64,000 nt of DNA, taken from contig NZ_JALBCV010000008.1 in NCBI RefSeq assembly GCF_022602565.1, positions 62,001-126,000 of the forward strand, written 5' to 3'. Below the pieces are notes generated by a model that searched no databases, had not been told where the DNA came from, and saw only the letters and a list, made by a program, of their open reading frames with translations. Of the stretch, positions 8,066 through 17,590 are shown in pieces. This DNA is from Rosenbergiella metrosideri (GTDB lineage Bacteria > Pseudomonadota > Gammaproteobacteria > Enterobacterales > Enterobacteriaceae). Made by a program: the position numbers and the translations under genes. Position 1 is the first letter of the stretch. Every line of letters begins with the position of its first letter.

Positions 8066-9130
8066 GTGAAAACCGATAAACCCCTCTCAAAACTCGAATA
8101 TTGGCTCTATCGACATTATCGTTGGGTGCATGGTGTCCGTATTGCCATCGCGTTCTTAGCCTCCTTCATGCTCATCCGGATACTGAATATTCCCGAAGGA
8201 AGTTGGCCCTTAATTACCTTGGTGGTCGTGATTGGACCTATTTCTACTTGGGGCAATGTCTTTCCGCGAGCGATTCAGCGGATTATTGGTACAGTGATCG
8301 GATCAATATCCGGGCTGATCGCGCTTAAACTTGAAATGATCTCGCTGCCTCTTATGTTAGGCTGGTGCGGCATTGTTATGTTCTTCTGCGGTTATCTGAC
8401 CTTGGGTAAACGCCCCTATATGGCACTATTGATAGGGATTACCCTAGGTGTGGTGGTCGGCGCGCCTGCGGGCGATTTCCTCACTGCGCTGTGGCGCGGC
8501 GGTGATGTCGTATTCGGTTGCTTACTCTCGATTTTTTTTACGGGAATCTTTACGCAGCGCGCTTACGTTTTCTGGCGCTTACGGTTGGCCGATGCATTGG
8601 TGGATAGTCGTAAAATCTATCACACCGGTTTATCGTCTAATCTTCTGGAAAAACCGCGTCTCAATAAGCCGTTGCAGAAGCTCTTGACGTCACTGATTAA
8701 AATGCGAAGCCTCCTGGAGCCGGCTTGTAAAGAAACACGGATTCCGCGGTCGGTGTTTGAGGGTATCCAGACCATCCAGCGCAATATGGTGAACACCATG
8801 GAGATGCAAATTAATGCATGGTGGTCTTCCCGTGAGAGCCATCTTTTATTACTGAATGCGCCGACGCTACGTCGTACTCAGGCCACGACAGAGCAAATGC
8901 TGGACGCGTTAGCCGAGATGCTGCGTAATGGTGTCAGTGAAAGTGACCAGCTGGCTTCTAGTAGTGCAGCGATGGACGAAATTACCGGTGAGCTGACCGA
9001 ACTGCTCGCGCAAGCGGAACATGCCAAGGCAGAGTTAACCCCGGTGTATGGCTATGTCTGGCTAAGTCTTGAATTAACGAAACAATTAGAAAGAATGCGA
9101 GAGCTGATACGGTTAGCGCTACGGCGATAA
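8066..9130 (+). CDS. yeeA: FUSC-family inner membrane protein YeeA
   Basis: A 354-residue product, as in E. coli YeeA (352). The N-terminal half holds about six membrane helices ([12 protein letters not shown] from residue 26, [10 protein letters not shown] near 77, G-I-T-L-G-V-V-V-G near 121, and others). The C-terminal half is a cytoplasmic helical domain. The family includes aromatic acid efflux proteins such as AaeB, so an export role is possible but unproven. The start is GTG at 8066. The gene lies downstream of dacD with its own leader and before yeeX, as in E. coli. Confidence 0.9.
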   Translation: MKTDKPLSKLEYWLYRHYRWVHGVRIAIAFLASFMLIRILNIPEGSWPLITLVVVIGPISTWGNVFPRAIQRIIGTVIGSISGLIALKLEMISLPLMLGWCGIVMFFCGYLTLGKRPYMALLIGITLGVVVGAPAGDFLTALWRGGDVVFGCLLSIFFTGIFTQRAYVFWRLRLADALVDSRKIYHTGLSSNLLEKPRLNKPLQKLLTSLIKMRSLLEPACKETRIPRSVFEGIQTIQRNMVNTMEMQINAWWSSRESHLLLLNAPTLRRTQATTEQMLDALAEMLRNGVSESDQLASSSAAMDEITGELTELLAQAEHAKAELTPVYGYVWLSLELTKQLERMRELIRLALRR

Positions 9131-9189
9131 ACGGCTGTCGAATCCGAAAATCTATCCCCTGCAGAGCAGGTTCAACTAAAGGTGTTGTC

Positions 9190-9519
9190 ATGGAAAATGC
9201 AAAACAGTCATTCCAGGATGTACTTGAGTTTGTAAGAATGTTTCGTCGTAAAAATAAGCTACAGCGTGAAATTACGGATAATGAGAAAAAAGTCCGTGAT
9301 AATCAGAAACGTGTATTACTGCTCGACAACCTTAGCGAATATATCAAACCGGGAATGAGCGTCGAAGCGATACAAGAAATTATTGCCAGCATGCGCAGCG
9401 ATTATGAAGATCGGGTTGATGAGTACATCATCAAGAATGCCGAGCTTTCCAAAGAGCGACGCGATCTGTCGAAAAAACTTAAAGTGCTCGGCGAGAGCAA
9501 AGCGCACGAAACAAAATAG
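9190..9519 (+). CDS. yeeX: DUF496 protein YeeX
   Basis: A 109-residue, highly charged, almost entirely helical protein. The sequence [19 protein letters not shown] and the closing [13 protein letters not shown] suggest a long coiled coil. The family is conserved across enterobacteria and its biochemical role is unknown. The gene lies 59 bases after yeeA with its own ribosome site (AAAGGTGTTGTC before ATG) and is closed by a strong terminator. Identification rests on length, composition and synteny. Confidence 0.92.
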   Translation: MENAKQSFQDVLEFVRMFRRKNKLQREITDNEKKVRDNQKRVLLLDNLSEYIKPGMSVEAIQEIIASMRSDYEDRVDEYIIKNAELSKERRDLSKKLKVLGESKAHETK

Positions 9520-9523
9520 AGCA

Positions 9524-9551
9524 AGGGCCTGATGATTCAGGCCTTTTTTTT
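9524..9551 (+). terminator. Terminator after yeeX
   Basis: Stem GGCCTGA / TCAGGCC with loop TGAT and eight T residues. Confidence 0.92.
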
Positions 9552-9593
9552 CGCTCAACGTTAAACGGTCATGCTGATAACGGGATTAACACG

Positions 9594-10502
9594 ATGAAAA
9601 TTTTAGTGGTGGGCGCGGGCGCAACAGGCGGATATTTTGGCGCAAGGTTAGCGCAAGCCGGGCACGAGGTAGCATTCTTAGTGCGTGAAGGACGCGCTCA
9701 ACAGCTGGCCGAAGAGGGATTGGTGATCAAAGGCTTTAATGATTCCTTTCGCCTGACGCCTCCTACTCTCACAGCAGAGACACTGAAGGATAATACATGG
9801 CAACTGATTATCCTCGCCGTCAAACACCCTCATCTGACACAGGTTATCGAACAGATCCGTCCTGCGGTCGGCGTCAAGACCTTTATTCTGCCGTTACTTA
9901 ATGGCATGGATCATATCACCGCTTTGCAGCACCATTATGGTGATCGCGTTCTCGGCGGTTTATGTCAGATCTATGCGACGCTCAATAGCAAAAATGAGAT
10001 TGAGCAGTTAACACCGCTACACCGAATCAGTTTTGGTGCCTTGTCCCCCGCGCAGCAGCAAGGAGTGATGACGCTCGCTAATGAACTCGACGGGGTGGGC
10101 TTTACCCTGCAAGAAAGTCAGGATATAGCCAGTGAGATGTGGGAAAAATATCTCTTTCTGAGTACGCTTGGCGCGGTCACCTGTTTGGCCCGGGCAGATA
10201 CTCAACGGATTCTGTCGACCTCTGGGGGGGCACAGTATATTACGACGCTCTTTAATGAAGTGTTAACCATTATTGAAGCTGCAGGCTATCAGCCACGGCC
10301 CCAGGTCGTAGATCACCTGCTGACAACCTTACTGAATAGTCAGACGCCGCTTGTCTCTTCACTTTATCGAGATGTAATGGCGGGTAATGTTTCTGAAAGC
10401 GCTGCAATTATTGGGGTATTAGTCGAACGGGCTGCTGTAACCCAACAATCGATACCGGTTTTACAAGCGTGTTGGGTTCAGTTGCAGTTGGTAAAGGGTT
10501 GA
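9594..10502 (+). CDS. Ketopantoate reductase family (PanE-like) dehydrogenase
   Basis: A 302-residue NADPH-dependent reductase of the ApbA/PanE family. The N-terminal Rossmann motif is G-A-G-A-T-G-G-Y-F-G at residues 7-16. A-V-K-H-P-H near 81 and N-G-M-D-H near 104 line the cofactor site. W-E-K-Y-L-F near 183 carries the catalytic Lys position, and G-N-V-S-E-S near 264 the conserved Glu. Enterobacteria usually have a true panE elsewhere, and this copy stands beside a monooxygenase, so it may reduce another 2-oxo acid. It is monocistronic-looking, about 117 bases before the next gene. Family is secure; substrate is not. Confidence 0.8.
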   Translation: MKILVVGAGATGGYFGARLAQAGHEVAFLVREGRAQQLAEEGLVIKGFNDSFRLTPPTLTAETLKDNTWQLIILAVKHPHLTQVIEQIRPAVGVKTFILPLLNGMDHITALQHHYGDRVLGGLCQIYATLNSKNEIEQLTPLHRISFGALSPAQQQGVMTLANELDGVGFTLQESQDIASEMWEKYLFLSTLGAVTCLARADTQRILSTSGGAQYITTLFNEVLTIIEAAGYQPRPQVVDHLLTTLLNSQTPLVSSLYRDVMAGNVSESAAIIGVLVERAAVTQQSIPVLQACWVQLQLVKG

Positions 10503-10619
10503 GCGTAGCGCATCAAGTCATAGTTAATTTATCGTCAATCAGTAGTTTTATACTATTTTATTTACCTCATCCCAATGCCTATTCTGAGCGGCTACACGAC
10601 GAATGAAGAGGCAGTGAGG

Positions 10620-11876
10620 ATGAGTGATCACAAGGTCGATACTGTTGTTATTGGTGCGGGGCAAGCGGGTATTGCAATAAGCCGGCACTTGACCGAGAAG
10701 GGTATTTCCCATCGTGTGCTGGAAAAAAATCGTATTGCTGAAGCCTGGCGTACGGGGCGTTGGGATTCATTGGTTGCCAATGGACCGGCGTGGCATGACC
10801 GTTTCCCCGATCTTGACTTCGCTGGCTATACAGCCAATCAGTTTGTTGCGAAAGAGGATGTTGCAAACTATTTTGAAGAGTACGTGACTCAGTTCCAACT
10901 CCCTGTCGAATGCGGTGTTGAGGTGACACGAGTCACTAAAAAAGACAGACAATCTGGCTTTATAGTTGAAACCTCTACCGGACTTATAGATGCCAACAAT
11001 GTCGTTGTGGCCACTGGTCCTTTTCATCATCCGGTTATTCCCTCCTTTGCGACGTCATTCAGCGCTATTCAGCCTATGCACTCTGCACAGTATTACAATC
11101 CGCAACAGCTAGCCCCAGGCGCGGTATTGGTGGTGGGTGCAGGATCTTCTGGTGTACAAATCGCCGATGAAATTCAACGTTCAGGGCGACAAGTTTACCT
11201 CTCTGTGGGCCCACACGACCGCCCCCCTCGTCGCTATCGAGGCCAAGATTTCTGTTGGTGGTTAGGGGTGTTGGGGTTGTGGGATGCCACGGAACATGCA
11301 CCGGGTAAAAGCCACGTCACGATTGCTGTCAGCGGCGCGAGAGGGGGCGAGACTATCGACTTTAGACGTTTAGCACAACAAGGTATTATTTTGACGGGCA
11401 TGACGGAAGCTTTCAATGCTAAGGGCGTGACCTTCAAAGCCGACTTGCTCGATAATATCAAGAATGGCGATGAGAGTTATCTCGCTCTGTTGGATGCAGC
11501 CGATGCGTGGGTTGAGCGGAATGGGGCAGACTTCCCCGAAGAGCCCTCAGCGCGCGAGCGCGTGGAAGATGCGGAATGCCTACAATCGCCCTTAACAAGT
11601 CTGGATCTGGTCGCTGCGGGAGTGGGAACGATTATCTGGGCGACAGGCTATACCACCGATTATCGCTGGTTAGAGGTAGATGTCATCGATGAACAGGGCA
11701 AACCTCGCCAGCAACGGGGCGTCTCTTGCGAACGTGGCCTTTATTTCCTTGGCCTGCCTTGGCAATCGCGTCGAGGTTCCTCATTTATCTGGGGCGTTTG
11801 GCATGACGCGAAATATATCGCTGACCAAATAGCCATCCAACATAATTATCTGTCTCATATTACCCCCACAGCCTAA
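10620..11876 (+). CDS. Flavin-containing monooxygenase-like oxidoreductase (CzcO type)
   Basis: The product of about 418 residues has two dinucleotide motifs: G-A-G-Q-A-G for FAD near residue 13 and V-G-A-G-S-S-G-V-Q near 182 for NADPH. W-D-S-L and the F-x-G-Y-T-A-N-Q-F segment are typical of CzcO/YUC-like monooxygenases, and A-T-G-Y near 343 is the usual end motif. I place the start at ATG 10620, where GCAGTGAGG precedes; a longer frame begins at 10575 but has no ribosome site. Such enzymes hydroxylate N or S atoms or oxidise ketones. It heads the tight set monooxygenase-ridA-DUF1028-M20, suggesting N-oxidation in a catabolic route. Substrate unknown. Confidence 0.8.
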   Translation: MSDHKVDTVVIGAGQAGIAISRHLTEKGISHRVLEKNRIAEAWRTGRWDSLVANGPAWHDRFPDLDFAGYTANQFVAKEDVANYFEEYVTQFQLPVECGVEVTRVTKKDRQSGFIVETSTGLIDANNVVVATGPFHHPVIPSFATSFSAIQPMHSAQYYNPQQLAPGAVLVVGAGSSGVQIADEIQRSGRQVYLSVGPHDRPPRRYRGQDFCWWLGVLGLWDATEHAPGKSHVTIAVSGARGGETIDFRRLAQQGIILTGMTEAFNAKGVTFKADLLDNIKNGDESYLALLDAADAWVERNGADFPEEPSARERVEDAECLQSPLTSLDLVAAGVGTIIWATGYTTDYRWLEVDVIDEQGKPRQQRGVSCERGLYFLGLPWQSRRGSSFIWGVWHDAKYIADQIAIQHNYLSHITPTA

Positions 11877-11894
11877 CGCGATAAGGAGTCTTCT

Positions 11895-12326
11895 ATGGTA
11901 TCGCCAACGCATACGCGCATCAGAATGTTTAACACCAAAGAGACTTATCCTAATCAATCTTTGGATAATGATTTATGTCAGGCGGTGAAAGCAGGGAATA
12001 CCGTTTATGTCAGAGGGCAGGTGGGAACAGACTTCCACGGCAATTTGGTTGGGCTAGGGGATCCTGCCGCCCAAGCAGAACAAGCGATGAAAAATGTGAA
12101 AACCTTGCTTGAAGAAGCCGGTTCTGACCTCAGCCATATTGTGAAAACGACGACCTATATTACCGATCCCCGTTTTAGAGAACCGGTCTATCGCGAGGTA
12201 GGTAAATGGCTTAAGGGCGTCTTTCCAATTTCAACAGGATTAGTCGTCAGTGGATTAGCCCAGGCCGAATGGTTAATGGAAATCGATATTATTGCGGTAA
12301 TTCCAGAGAGTGAGGAGAAGTCATGA
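11895..12326 (+). CDS. RidA/YjgF-family deaminase-like protein
   Basis: A 143-residue Rid protein. R-G-Q-V-G-T-D-F-H-G-N-L-V and G-D-P-A-A-Q-A-E-Q-A-M-K-N-V near residues 38-65 are the family core. T-T-T-Y-I-T-D-P-R-F-R near 87 holds an Arg at the position used in imine-hydrolysing RidA. The tail W-L-M-E-I-D-I-I-A-V fits the last strand. Rid proteins hydrolyse reactive imines or enamines, or act on related intermediates. AAGGAG precedes ATG 11895, and the stop overlaps the next start by four bases (ATGA), so the two are translationally coupled. Likely processes an imine produced upstream in the pathway. Confidence 0.85.
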   Translation: MVSPTHTRIRMFNTKETYPNQSLDNDLCQAVKAGNTVYVRGQVGTDFHGNLVGLGDPAAQAEQAMKNVKTLLEEAGSDLSHIVKTTTYITDPRFREPVYREVGKWLKGVFPISTGLVVSGLAQAEWLMEIDIIAVIPESEEKS

Positions 12327-12997
12327 CCATCTCGATTAGTGGGTACTGTCCGAAGACAGGTCAGCTCGGTATTGCTATCAGCTCCTCGAGTATTGCTGTT
12401 GGACAGCGCTGTCCTTGGATTTACCCAAAAATTGGTGCGGTGTCTTCTCAAAATGTGACGTTACCCTCGTTAGGGCCCACGGTGCTTGAGGCACTTAAGC
12501 AAGGTAAGAGTGCGGAACAGGCGCTTGCGACAGTGATTGACCAAGAACCTTATCGTGACTTTCGGCAGGTCACCGTCATTGATTCTTCGGGGCACAGTGC
12601 CGTTTGGAGTGGGGCGAAGACCTTAGGAGTGTGGTATAGCAGTCAAGGGGAAGCCTGTATTGCAGCGGGAAATATGCTGGCGAACTCCCAAGTGACCGAT
12701 GTTGCCATACGCGCCTTTATGCAGCAGGACGGTGAGCTGGGTGAACGGTTACTTAGCGCTTTGGAAGCTGCGATCAAGGCCGGTGGCGAGGCGGGACCGG
12801 TGCATTCAGCGGCGCTTAAGGTATACGGTGACCAGTCATGGCCGCTTACCGACCTTCGTGTCGATTGGTCTGACAGTGACCCTACCGTTGCATTACGTCA
12901 ACTTTGGCAGCAGTGGCAGCCTCAGCAACAAGATTATTTACAACGCGCACTGGATCCACGATGTGCTCCTCGCTATGGAGTTCCGGGTAATGAGTGA
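12323..12997 (+). CDS. DUF1028 protein (Ntn-hydrolase-like)
   Basis: A 224-residue protein opening S-I-S-G-Y-C-P-K-T-G-Q-L-G-I-A-I-S-S-S-S, with A-V-G-Q-R-C-P-W near residue 27 and the G-A-V-S-S-Q-N-V-T segment of DUF1028. Known structures of this family show an Ntn-hydrolase fold with unproven activity. W-S-G-A-K-T-L-G-V-W-Y and G-N-M-L-A-N-S near 93-118 are conserved landmarks. It overlaps ridA by four bases and the M20 gene by eight, so all three are co-translated. In other bacteria this family accompanies RidA and amidohydrolase-like genes, which supports a nitrogen-compound pathway. Confidence 0.85.
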   Translation: MTISISGYCPKTGQLGIAISSSSIAVGQRCPWIYPKIGAVSSQNVTLPSLGPTVLEALKQGKSAEQALATVIDQEPYRDFRQVTVIDSSGHSAVWSGAKTLGVWYSSQGEACIAAGNMLANSQVTDVAIRAFMQQDGELGERLLSALEAAIKAGGEAGPVHSAALKVYGDQSWPLTDLRVDWSDSDPTVALRQLWQQWQPQQQDYLQRALDPRCAPRYGVPGNE

Positions 12998-14150
12998 CCG
13001 TCTACAACGCACGCTTCAACGGCTTAACGACTTGGTGAGTTTTGATACGACCAGTCGAGAGAGTAATTTAGCGCTTATTGACTATGTGCAAGATTATCTT
13101 AGCAAACAAGGTTTCGATGCTGAGGTTCTCTATAATGCGCAAAAAACCAAAGCAAATTTAGTGGTCTGCATAGGGCCCCGCGTAGCGGGAGGGATCCTAC
13201 TCTCTGGGCATACGGATGTCGTGCCTATCGATGGCCAGCACTGGAATTATCCGCCTTTTTCTCTCACCCTTGAAGATGAACGTTGTTATGGGCGCGGCAC
13301 CACAGATATGAAAGGATTTGTGGCCTGTTGCCTCGCGATAATAAGTGAGATCGATCCTCAACAGCTGAAAAAACCCCTGTGGCTAGGGTTGAGCTACGAC
13401 GAAGAGGTAGGTTGCCTGGGAGTCCATGAATTACTCAATTATCTTGCTGCCCAGCCGGTTAAACCAGAACTCTGTCTCGTCGGCGAGCCAACCAGTATGC
13501 GTCCAGTTAATGGACACAAGGGGAAAGTTGCCCTGCGCTGTCAGGTGAAGGGTAAAGAGTGCCACTCTGCGTACACTCCGCAAGGGGTCAATGCGATTCA
13601 GTATGCTGCGCGTTTAATTCATTTTATTCTTGAACAAGAAAAGCAACTGATAGAAAAGGGTGACCTACGCTTTGATCCCCCTTTTAGTACGCTTCATGTT
13701 GGGACAATATCAGGCGGTGAAGCGCTGAATATCGTTCCTAATTTCTGTCAGTTTGATATGGAATTACGCTACTTACCGCAACAATCACCCAGTGAAGTGG
13801 TCGACGGCCTTAAAACCTATGCGCAACATCAGCTTGTACCCGCTATGCGCGAAATAAGTGCAGACTGTGACATTTCTTTCAAAACGTTAGCCGCCTATCC
13901 AGGGTTGTATCTCGATGAAATGACGCCTTGGTTACAACAGTTATTAACGTGGACAGACTCCTCTACTGCGCACACCGTATCATTCGGGACTGAAGGTGGC
14001 CTTTACCAAGCCTCGGGAATAACGTCCATTATTTGTGGCCCAGGCAGTATGGCGCAAGGCCACAAGCCTGATGAGTATATCGAGAAAGACCAATTAAGGC
14101 AGTGTCTCAAGCTGCTCGAACGTATTATTTGCCATCTTTATGAGAAATAG
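12990..14150 (+). CDS. M20 peptidase, ArgE-like deacylase
   Basis: The product of 386 residues resembles acetylornithine deacetylase (ArgE, about 383), a zinc-dependent N-acyl hydrolase. Metal-site motifs are in order: S-G-H-T-D-V-V-P near 70, G-R-G-T-T-D-M-K-G near 103, D-E-E-V-G near 137, G-E-P-T near 163 and the late F-G-T-E-G near 328. The bulge-forming dimer domain starts after V-N-G-H-K-G-K-V. I place the start at ATG 12990, where a GGAG lies nine bases upstream; a longer open frame exists but runs through the previous gene. Context suggests an acylated amino acid substrate rather than arginine synthesis. It converges with the LysR gene, overlapping by 26 bases. Confidence 0.82.
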   Translation: MSDRLQRTLQRLNDLVSFDTTSRESNLALIDYVQDYLSKQGFDAEVLYNAQKTKANLVVCIGPRVAGGILLSGHTDVVPIDGQHWNYPPFSLTLEDERCYGRGTTDMKGFVACCLAIISEIDPQQLKKPLWLGLSYDEEVGCLGVHELLNYLAAQPVKPELCLVGEPTSMRPVNGHKGKVALRCQVKGKECHSAYTPQGVNAIQYAARLIHFILEQEKQLIEKGDLRFDPPFSTLHVGTISGGEALNIVPNFCQFDMELRYLPQQSPSEVVDGLKTYAQHQLVPAMREISADCDISFKTLAAYPGLYLDEMTPWLQQLLTWTDSSTAHTVSFGTEGGLYQASGITSIICGPGSMAQGHKPDEYIEKDQLRQCLKLLERIICHLYEK

Positions 14151-15054
14151 CATCAGAATTCAGATGTTCTGCACAATATTGCTTAAAAAGTTCCGCTGGC
14201 ATAGTCAGCGGATTTTGTTTTAGCCAAGCGGTGACTAATCCCGAGCCTTCCACCACATCCTTCAATTTGAGTGTCACCAATTTTTGGCCATCGTAGGTGG
14301 TATCGCCCTGAGGTCGCGTAACGAGAAATGCGAAACCAAAGCCCTGTCCAACCATTCCCCTCACCATTTCTATCGACGGTGAACTGAAAAGAATATTCGG
14401 TTCGAGGCCCGCTTGGGTAAATAGACTAACAAAGTAGTGCCGGCTGGGTATAACGTCTAATAAAATCATTGGCAAAGGTGCGAGTTCGGCCAAGCTCAAA
14501 GACTCTTTCTTAGCGAAGGGATGGTTGGCCGGTAGTAGTACATAGGGGGGTTGTGGTGCGAGTAAAGGCATCGTCTCAATCGCCACATCAAGGTGATGTT
14601 GATAGAGCAGCACTAGGTCAAAATTCCCCGCCATCAACCCTTTGACCAGCTCATCTTGTTCCCCATCGCGAACCGTGACCTCGACCCCCGGGTAGCAGTC
14701 TTTAAACCCACGCAGTAACTTCGGTAAAATTAGCGGGGCCACGGTCTCAAAACAGCCAATTTCAATCTTACCTGATACGACATTGTTATCCGCCAGTGCA
14801 TTTTGCTCAAATTCGTGAGCGGTTCTGATCAGCTTTAGTGCTTTATGATAAAACCTTGCCCCAGAAGGGGTCAGTGAAACGCCTTGAGCATGGTGGCGAA
14901 TAAATAATGTTATGCCAAAACTCTCCTCCAACCCTTTAATGGCTGTAGAAATAGAGGGTTGTGCAATGAATAATTGACGAGACGCTTTAGCTACACTGCC
15001 ACACTCGACGGTGGTAATAAAATACTTAAGTTGGCGTAATGTATAGTTTGCCAT
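14125..15054 (-). CDS. LysR-type regulator of block A
   Basis: A 309-residue LysR protein. The winged-helix domain spans residues 1-65 (Y-T-L-R-Q-L-K-Y-F, then A-K-A-S-R-Q-L-F-I-A-Q-P-S-I-S-T-A-I). The periplasmic-binding-like effector domain begins near residue 92 (G-K-I-E-I-G-C-F-E-T-V-A-P). It is transcribed away from the fused ABC transporter gene, with 178 bases between starts, and its 3' end overlaps the M20 gene. This arrangement is typical for a LysR protein controlling both flanking operons with an inducer from the substrate. The inducer is unknown. Confidence 0.9.
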   Translation of the reverse strand: MANYTLRQLKYFITTVECGSVAKASRQLFIAQPSISTAIKGLEESFGITLFIRHHAQGVSLTPSGARFYHKALKLIRTAHEFEQNALADNNVVSGKIEIGCFETVAPLILPKLLRGFKDCYPGVEVTVRDGEQDELVKGLMAGNFDLVLLYQHHLDVAIETMPLLAPQPPYVLLPANHPFAKKESLSLAELAPLPMILLDVIPSRHYFVSLFTQAGLEPNILFSSPSIEMVRGMVGQGFGFAFLVTRPQGDTTYDGQKLVTLKLKDVVEGSGLVTAWLKQNPLTMPAELFKQYCAEHLNSDAISHKDGK

Positions 15055-15232
15055 GGCTTTCCCTCAAATTGAGAGCTATGAAGCATGTCGTATCATGTAA
15101 GCATAGTTTTTTTATCTTTTGAATGAATAAATTTAATAATTTACCTTCCTAGCTAATGGTCTGAAGATTGCAGAACTCACACAGTGTTTCATGTAGGTGC
15201 GGGCTCGTATCTACCGATTAAGGGAATCAACT

Positions 15233-16750
15233 ATGAGTTTTGATTGGAGTTATTTTTTTAGTTTATTCAAAGATAAAGATTTCTGGGCAGCAACCTGGAC
15301 AGTGGTGAGTCTGAGTATATCGGCTTGGGTAATCAGCATTGTTGTAGGGTTTCTGCTTGCCTTGGCACGTCAACAAAAACATTGGCTTCCGCAAACCTTC
15401 GCCCGCAGTTATATCTGGTTCTTTCGCAGCTTACCGTTATTGGTGCTACTGATCTTTGTGTATAACTTACCTCAAGCACTCCCTTCGACCTCTATCATTC
15501 TCAGTAATCCCTATTGGTCAGGGCTGATTGCCTTGGTACTGAGCGAAAGTGCGTACATTGCTGAGATTCACCGCGGTGGATTGCTATCCATTCCGAAAGG
15601 GCAATACGAAGCAGGCAAAGCGTTAGGCCTACGCTATGCCGTACTGCAATATAAAATCATTATCCCCCAGGCAATACGTGTCGCCTTACCTGCACTGGCT
15701 AATGAATTTATTTCCATCGTGAAATTAACGTCACTGGTCTCCGTCGTGTCATTAACGGAGATCTTATTGGTAGGGCAGCGTCTATATACCGAAAATTTCT
15801 TGGTGATGGAAACGATGTGTGCCGTTGCTATCTACTACATTTTGGTCGTCACCGTTTTTGATACGGCGCTTAAGCGTTTCGAAGCCTGGTTAGACTTATC
15901 TAAGCGAATTCGTCGCCCAGCAGTCGATCCCACTTTATACGCGCTAGCGACTACGCCAGTGATCTCTGAGGACTCATCGACCACCGCTTTACACTATGCA
16001 TTGGAAGCCAAGGATTTACATAAAGCGTTCAATAATATCGAGGTACTGGGAAGAGTGAATTTGGCGGTCAAGCCCGGTGAAGTTATCTCAATTATTGGTC
16101 CTTCGGGGTCAGGAAAAACGACCTTTATTCGTCTACTCAATGGTATGGATAAGGTGGATAGCGGCGAGGTTTGGTTGAACGACCAGTCCTTTATTAAGCT
16201 TCAACGCAACGGACCCGGTAAAGAAACGTTTTATGAAAATACGGCGCTGAGTCAACAAATCGGCATGGTCTTCCAAGGCTTTAATCTTTTCCCACATCTG
16301 ACTGTATTGGAGAATTTGTTGCTGGCCCCCACTTGGCACAAGTTAGGTGATGCCTCACAACGTAAACACAATGCGGCGATGATTTTACACAAGGTCGGCA
16401 TGCTCGACCATGCCAATAAGTATCCTCACCAACTATCAGGGGGGCAGCAACAACGGGTTGCTATCGCCCGTGCCTTAATGATGAAGCCCCGCATCATGCT
16501 ATTTGATGAACCCACCTCCGCGTTAGATCCTGAGAAAGTCGCAGAAGTGCTGCAGGTGATCGAGCAACTGGCACGAGAGGGGATCACGATGTTGATCGTG
16601 ACTCATGAGATGAAGTTTGCCTTCAGTATTTCTGACCGAGTGGTGTTTATGGAGCAGGGACGTATTGTTTGTGATGACTCACCGGAAAGGTTACGTCAGG
16701 GCGATAATCCTCGTATAAAGCAGTTTTTAAAAGATATTTCTTTCGACTAA
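15233..16750 (+). CDS. Fused amino-acid ABC transporter: permease plus ATPase in one chain
   Basis: The product of about 505 residues joins a HisM/GlnP-type permease (residues 1-225) to a GlnQ-type ATPase (about 255-505). The permease has five or so helices and the EAA-type loop E-A-G-K-A-L-G-L-R near 124. The ATPase has Walker A G-P-S-G-S-G-K-T-T near 295, signature L-S-G-G-Q-Q-Q-R near 400, and Walker B I-M-L-F-D-E-P-T near 421. I start at ATG 15233, which aligns with its paralogue at 45565; a longer GTG start at 15197 is less likely. It takes up a polar amino acid or similar solute. The binding protein gene follows directly. Single-chain systems of this kind are uncommon. Confidence 0.88.
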   Translation: MSFDWSYFFSLFKDKDFWAATWTVVSLSISAWVISIVVGFLLALARQQKHWLPQTFARSYIWFFRSLPLLVLLIFVYNLPQALPSTSIILSNPYWSGLIALVLSESAYIAEIHRGGLLSIPKGQYEAGKALGLRYAVLQYKIIIPQAIRVALPALANEFISIVKLTSLVSVVSLTEILLVGQRLYTENFLVMETMCAVAIYYILVVTVFDTALKRFEAWLDLSKRIRRPAVDPTLYALATTPVISEDSSTTALHYALEAKDLHKAFNNIEVLGRVNLAVKPGEVISIIGPSGSGKTTFIRLLNGMDKVDSGEVWLNDQSFIKLQRNGPGKETFYENTALSQQIGMVFQGFNLFPHLTVLENLLLAPTWHKLGDASQRKHNAAMILHKVGMLDHANKYPHQLSGGQQQRVAIARALMMKPRIMLFDEPTSALDPEKVAEVLQVIEQLAREGITMLIVTHEMKFAFSISDRVVFMEQGRIVCDDSPERLRQGDNPRIKQFLKDISFD

Positions 16751-16762
16751 AAGGTGATGATC

Positions 16763-17581
16763 ATGAAAAAAACAGCAATTGTTACATTATGCAGTGCAGT
16801 CGCTTTATTTAATACGGTCAATGCTCAGGCTGACTTTTTACAGCCAACTAAGATTATTGCGGGATCAGACGTTACCTTCGCACCCTACGAATATATGAGT
16901 GAAGGAAAACCGGCAGGCTTCGATATCGAAATGTTATCGGGCATTGCCAAGCAGTTAACTCGACAAGTCGTGACAGTTGACACCCGCTTTCCAAATCTTA
17001 TTCCAGGATTACGGGGTAAACGTTTCGATGTGACCAACTCGGCAATGTACATCACACCTGAACGGTTGAAAGTGATTGATATGATCCCTTATCTCAAAAC
17101 CGGCCAGCAAATATTAGCCCTAGCGAACTCTAGCTATCAACCCAAGACACCCGATGAATTTTGCGGACATAAGATTGGTACTATGGCCGGTTCTTCTTTT
17201 CTACAACATTTACAGCAATTTTCTGACGATCACTGCGTAAAGCAAGGCAAGCCGCCGATAAAAATCAGTGAGTTCCCAACTGATCCGCAAACGACACAAG
17301 CTTTGCTTTCTCATGCCATTGATGCACAGATTACAGATGTCGCGGTGGCTCAATCAGCGGTTAACAAATTATCCGGTAAAGTCCGCGTGAGTTCTAAGCA
17401 ATTACTTTACCCAGTATTGATGGGCATAGGGGTAAGAAAGGATGAACCTGAAGTGAAGGCGGCAATTACCCAAGGATTGGCCAAATTCCGTCAAACGGCG
17501 GAGTACCGTCAACTGTTCGAGCGTTACCATTTTACCGCGCCAAGCGACCAAGAGATCCAAGCGTTAACAGCCACCGAGTAA
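16763..17581 (+). CDS. Periplasmic solute-binding protein of the block A ABC transporter
   Basis: About 272 residues of SBP family 3 (polar amino acids). A signal peptide (M-K-K-T-A-I-V, core, V-N-A-Q-A) is cleaved near residue 24. F-A-P-Y-E-Y-M near 43 and G-F-D-I-E-M near 56 are the ligand-site landmarks, and N-S-A-M-Y-I-T-P-E-R near 93 is the family Arg region. Two Cys in the second domain (C near 138 and 162) may form a disulfide. I place the start at ATG 16763 because AAGGTG lies seven bases upstream; a GTG at 16754 is in frame but has no ribosome site. It delivers substrate to the fused transporter 12 bases upstream. Confidence 0.88.
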   Translation: MKKTAIVTLCSAVALFNTVNAQADFLQPTKIIAGSDVTFAPYEYMSEGKPAGFDIEMLSGIAKQLTRQVVTVDTRFPNLIPGLRGKRFDVTNSAMYITPERLKVIDMIPYLKTGQQILALANSSYQPKTPDEFCGHKIGTMAGSSFLQHLQQFSDDHCVKQGKPPIKISEFPTDPQTTQALLSHAIDAQITDVAVAQSAVNKLSGKVRVSSKQLLYPVLMGIGVRKDEPEVKAAITQGLAKFRQTAEYRQLFERYHFTAPSDQEIQALTATE

Positions 17582-17590
17582 GAGGTCGAT

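Noticed and set aside
10575..10619. Longer start for the flavin monooxygenase
   Set aside because: No ribosome site before it; GTGAGG precedes ATG 10620 and the FAD motif spacing fits the shorter form.
12699..12989. Longer M20 frame extending through the DUF1028 gene
   Set aside because: It would overlap DUF1028 by about 300 bases; a GGAG nine bases before ATG 12990 gives the normal ArgE length.
15197..15232. Upstream GTG start of the fused transporter
   Set aside because: The paralogue begins M-E-F-D-W at the point matching M-S-F-D-W here; the extra residues are not conserved.
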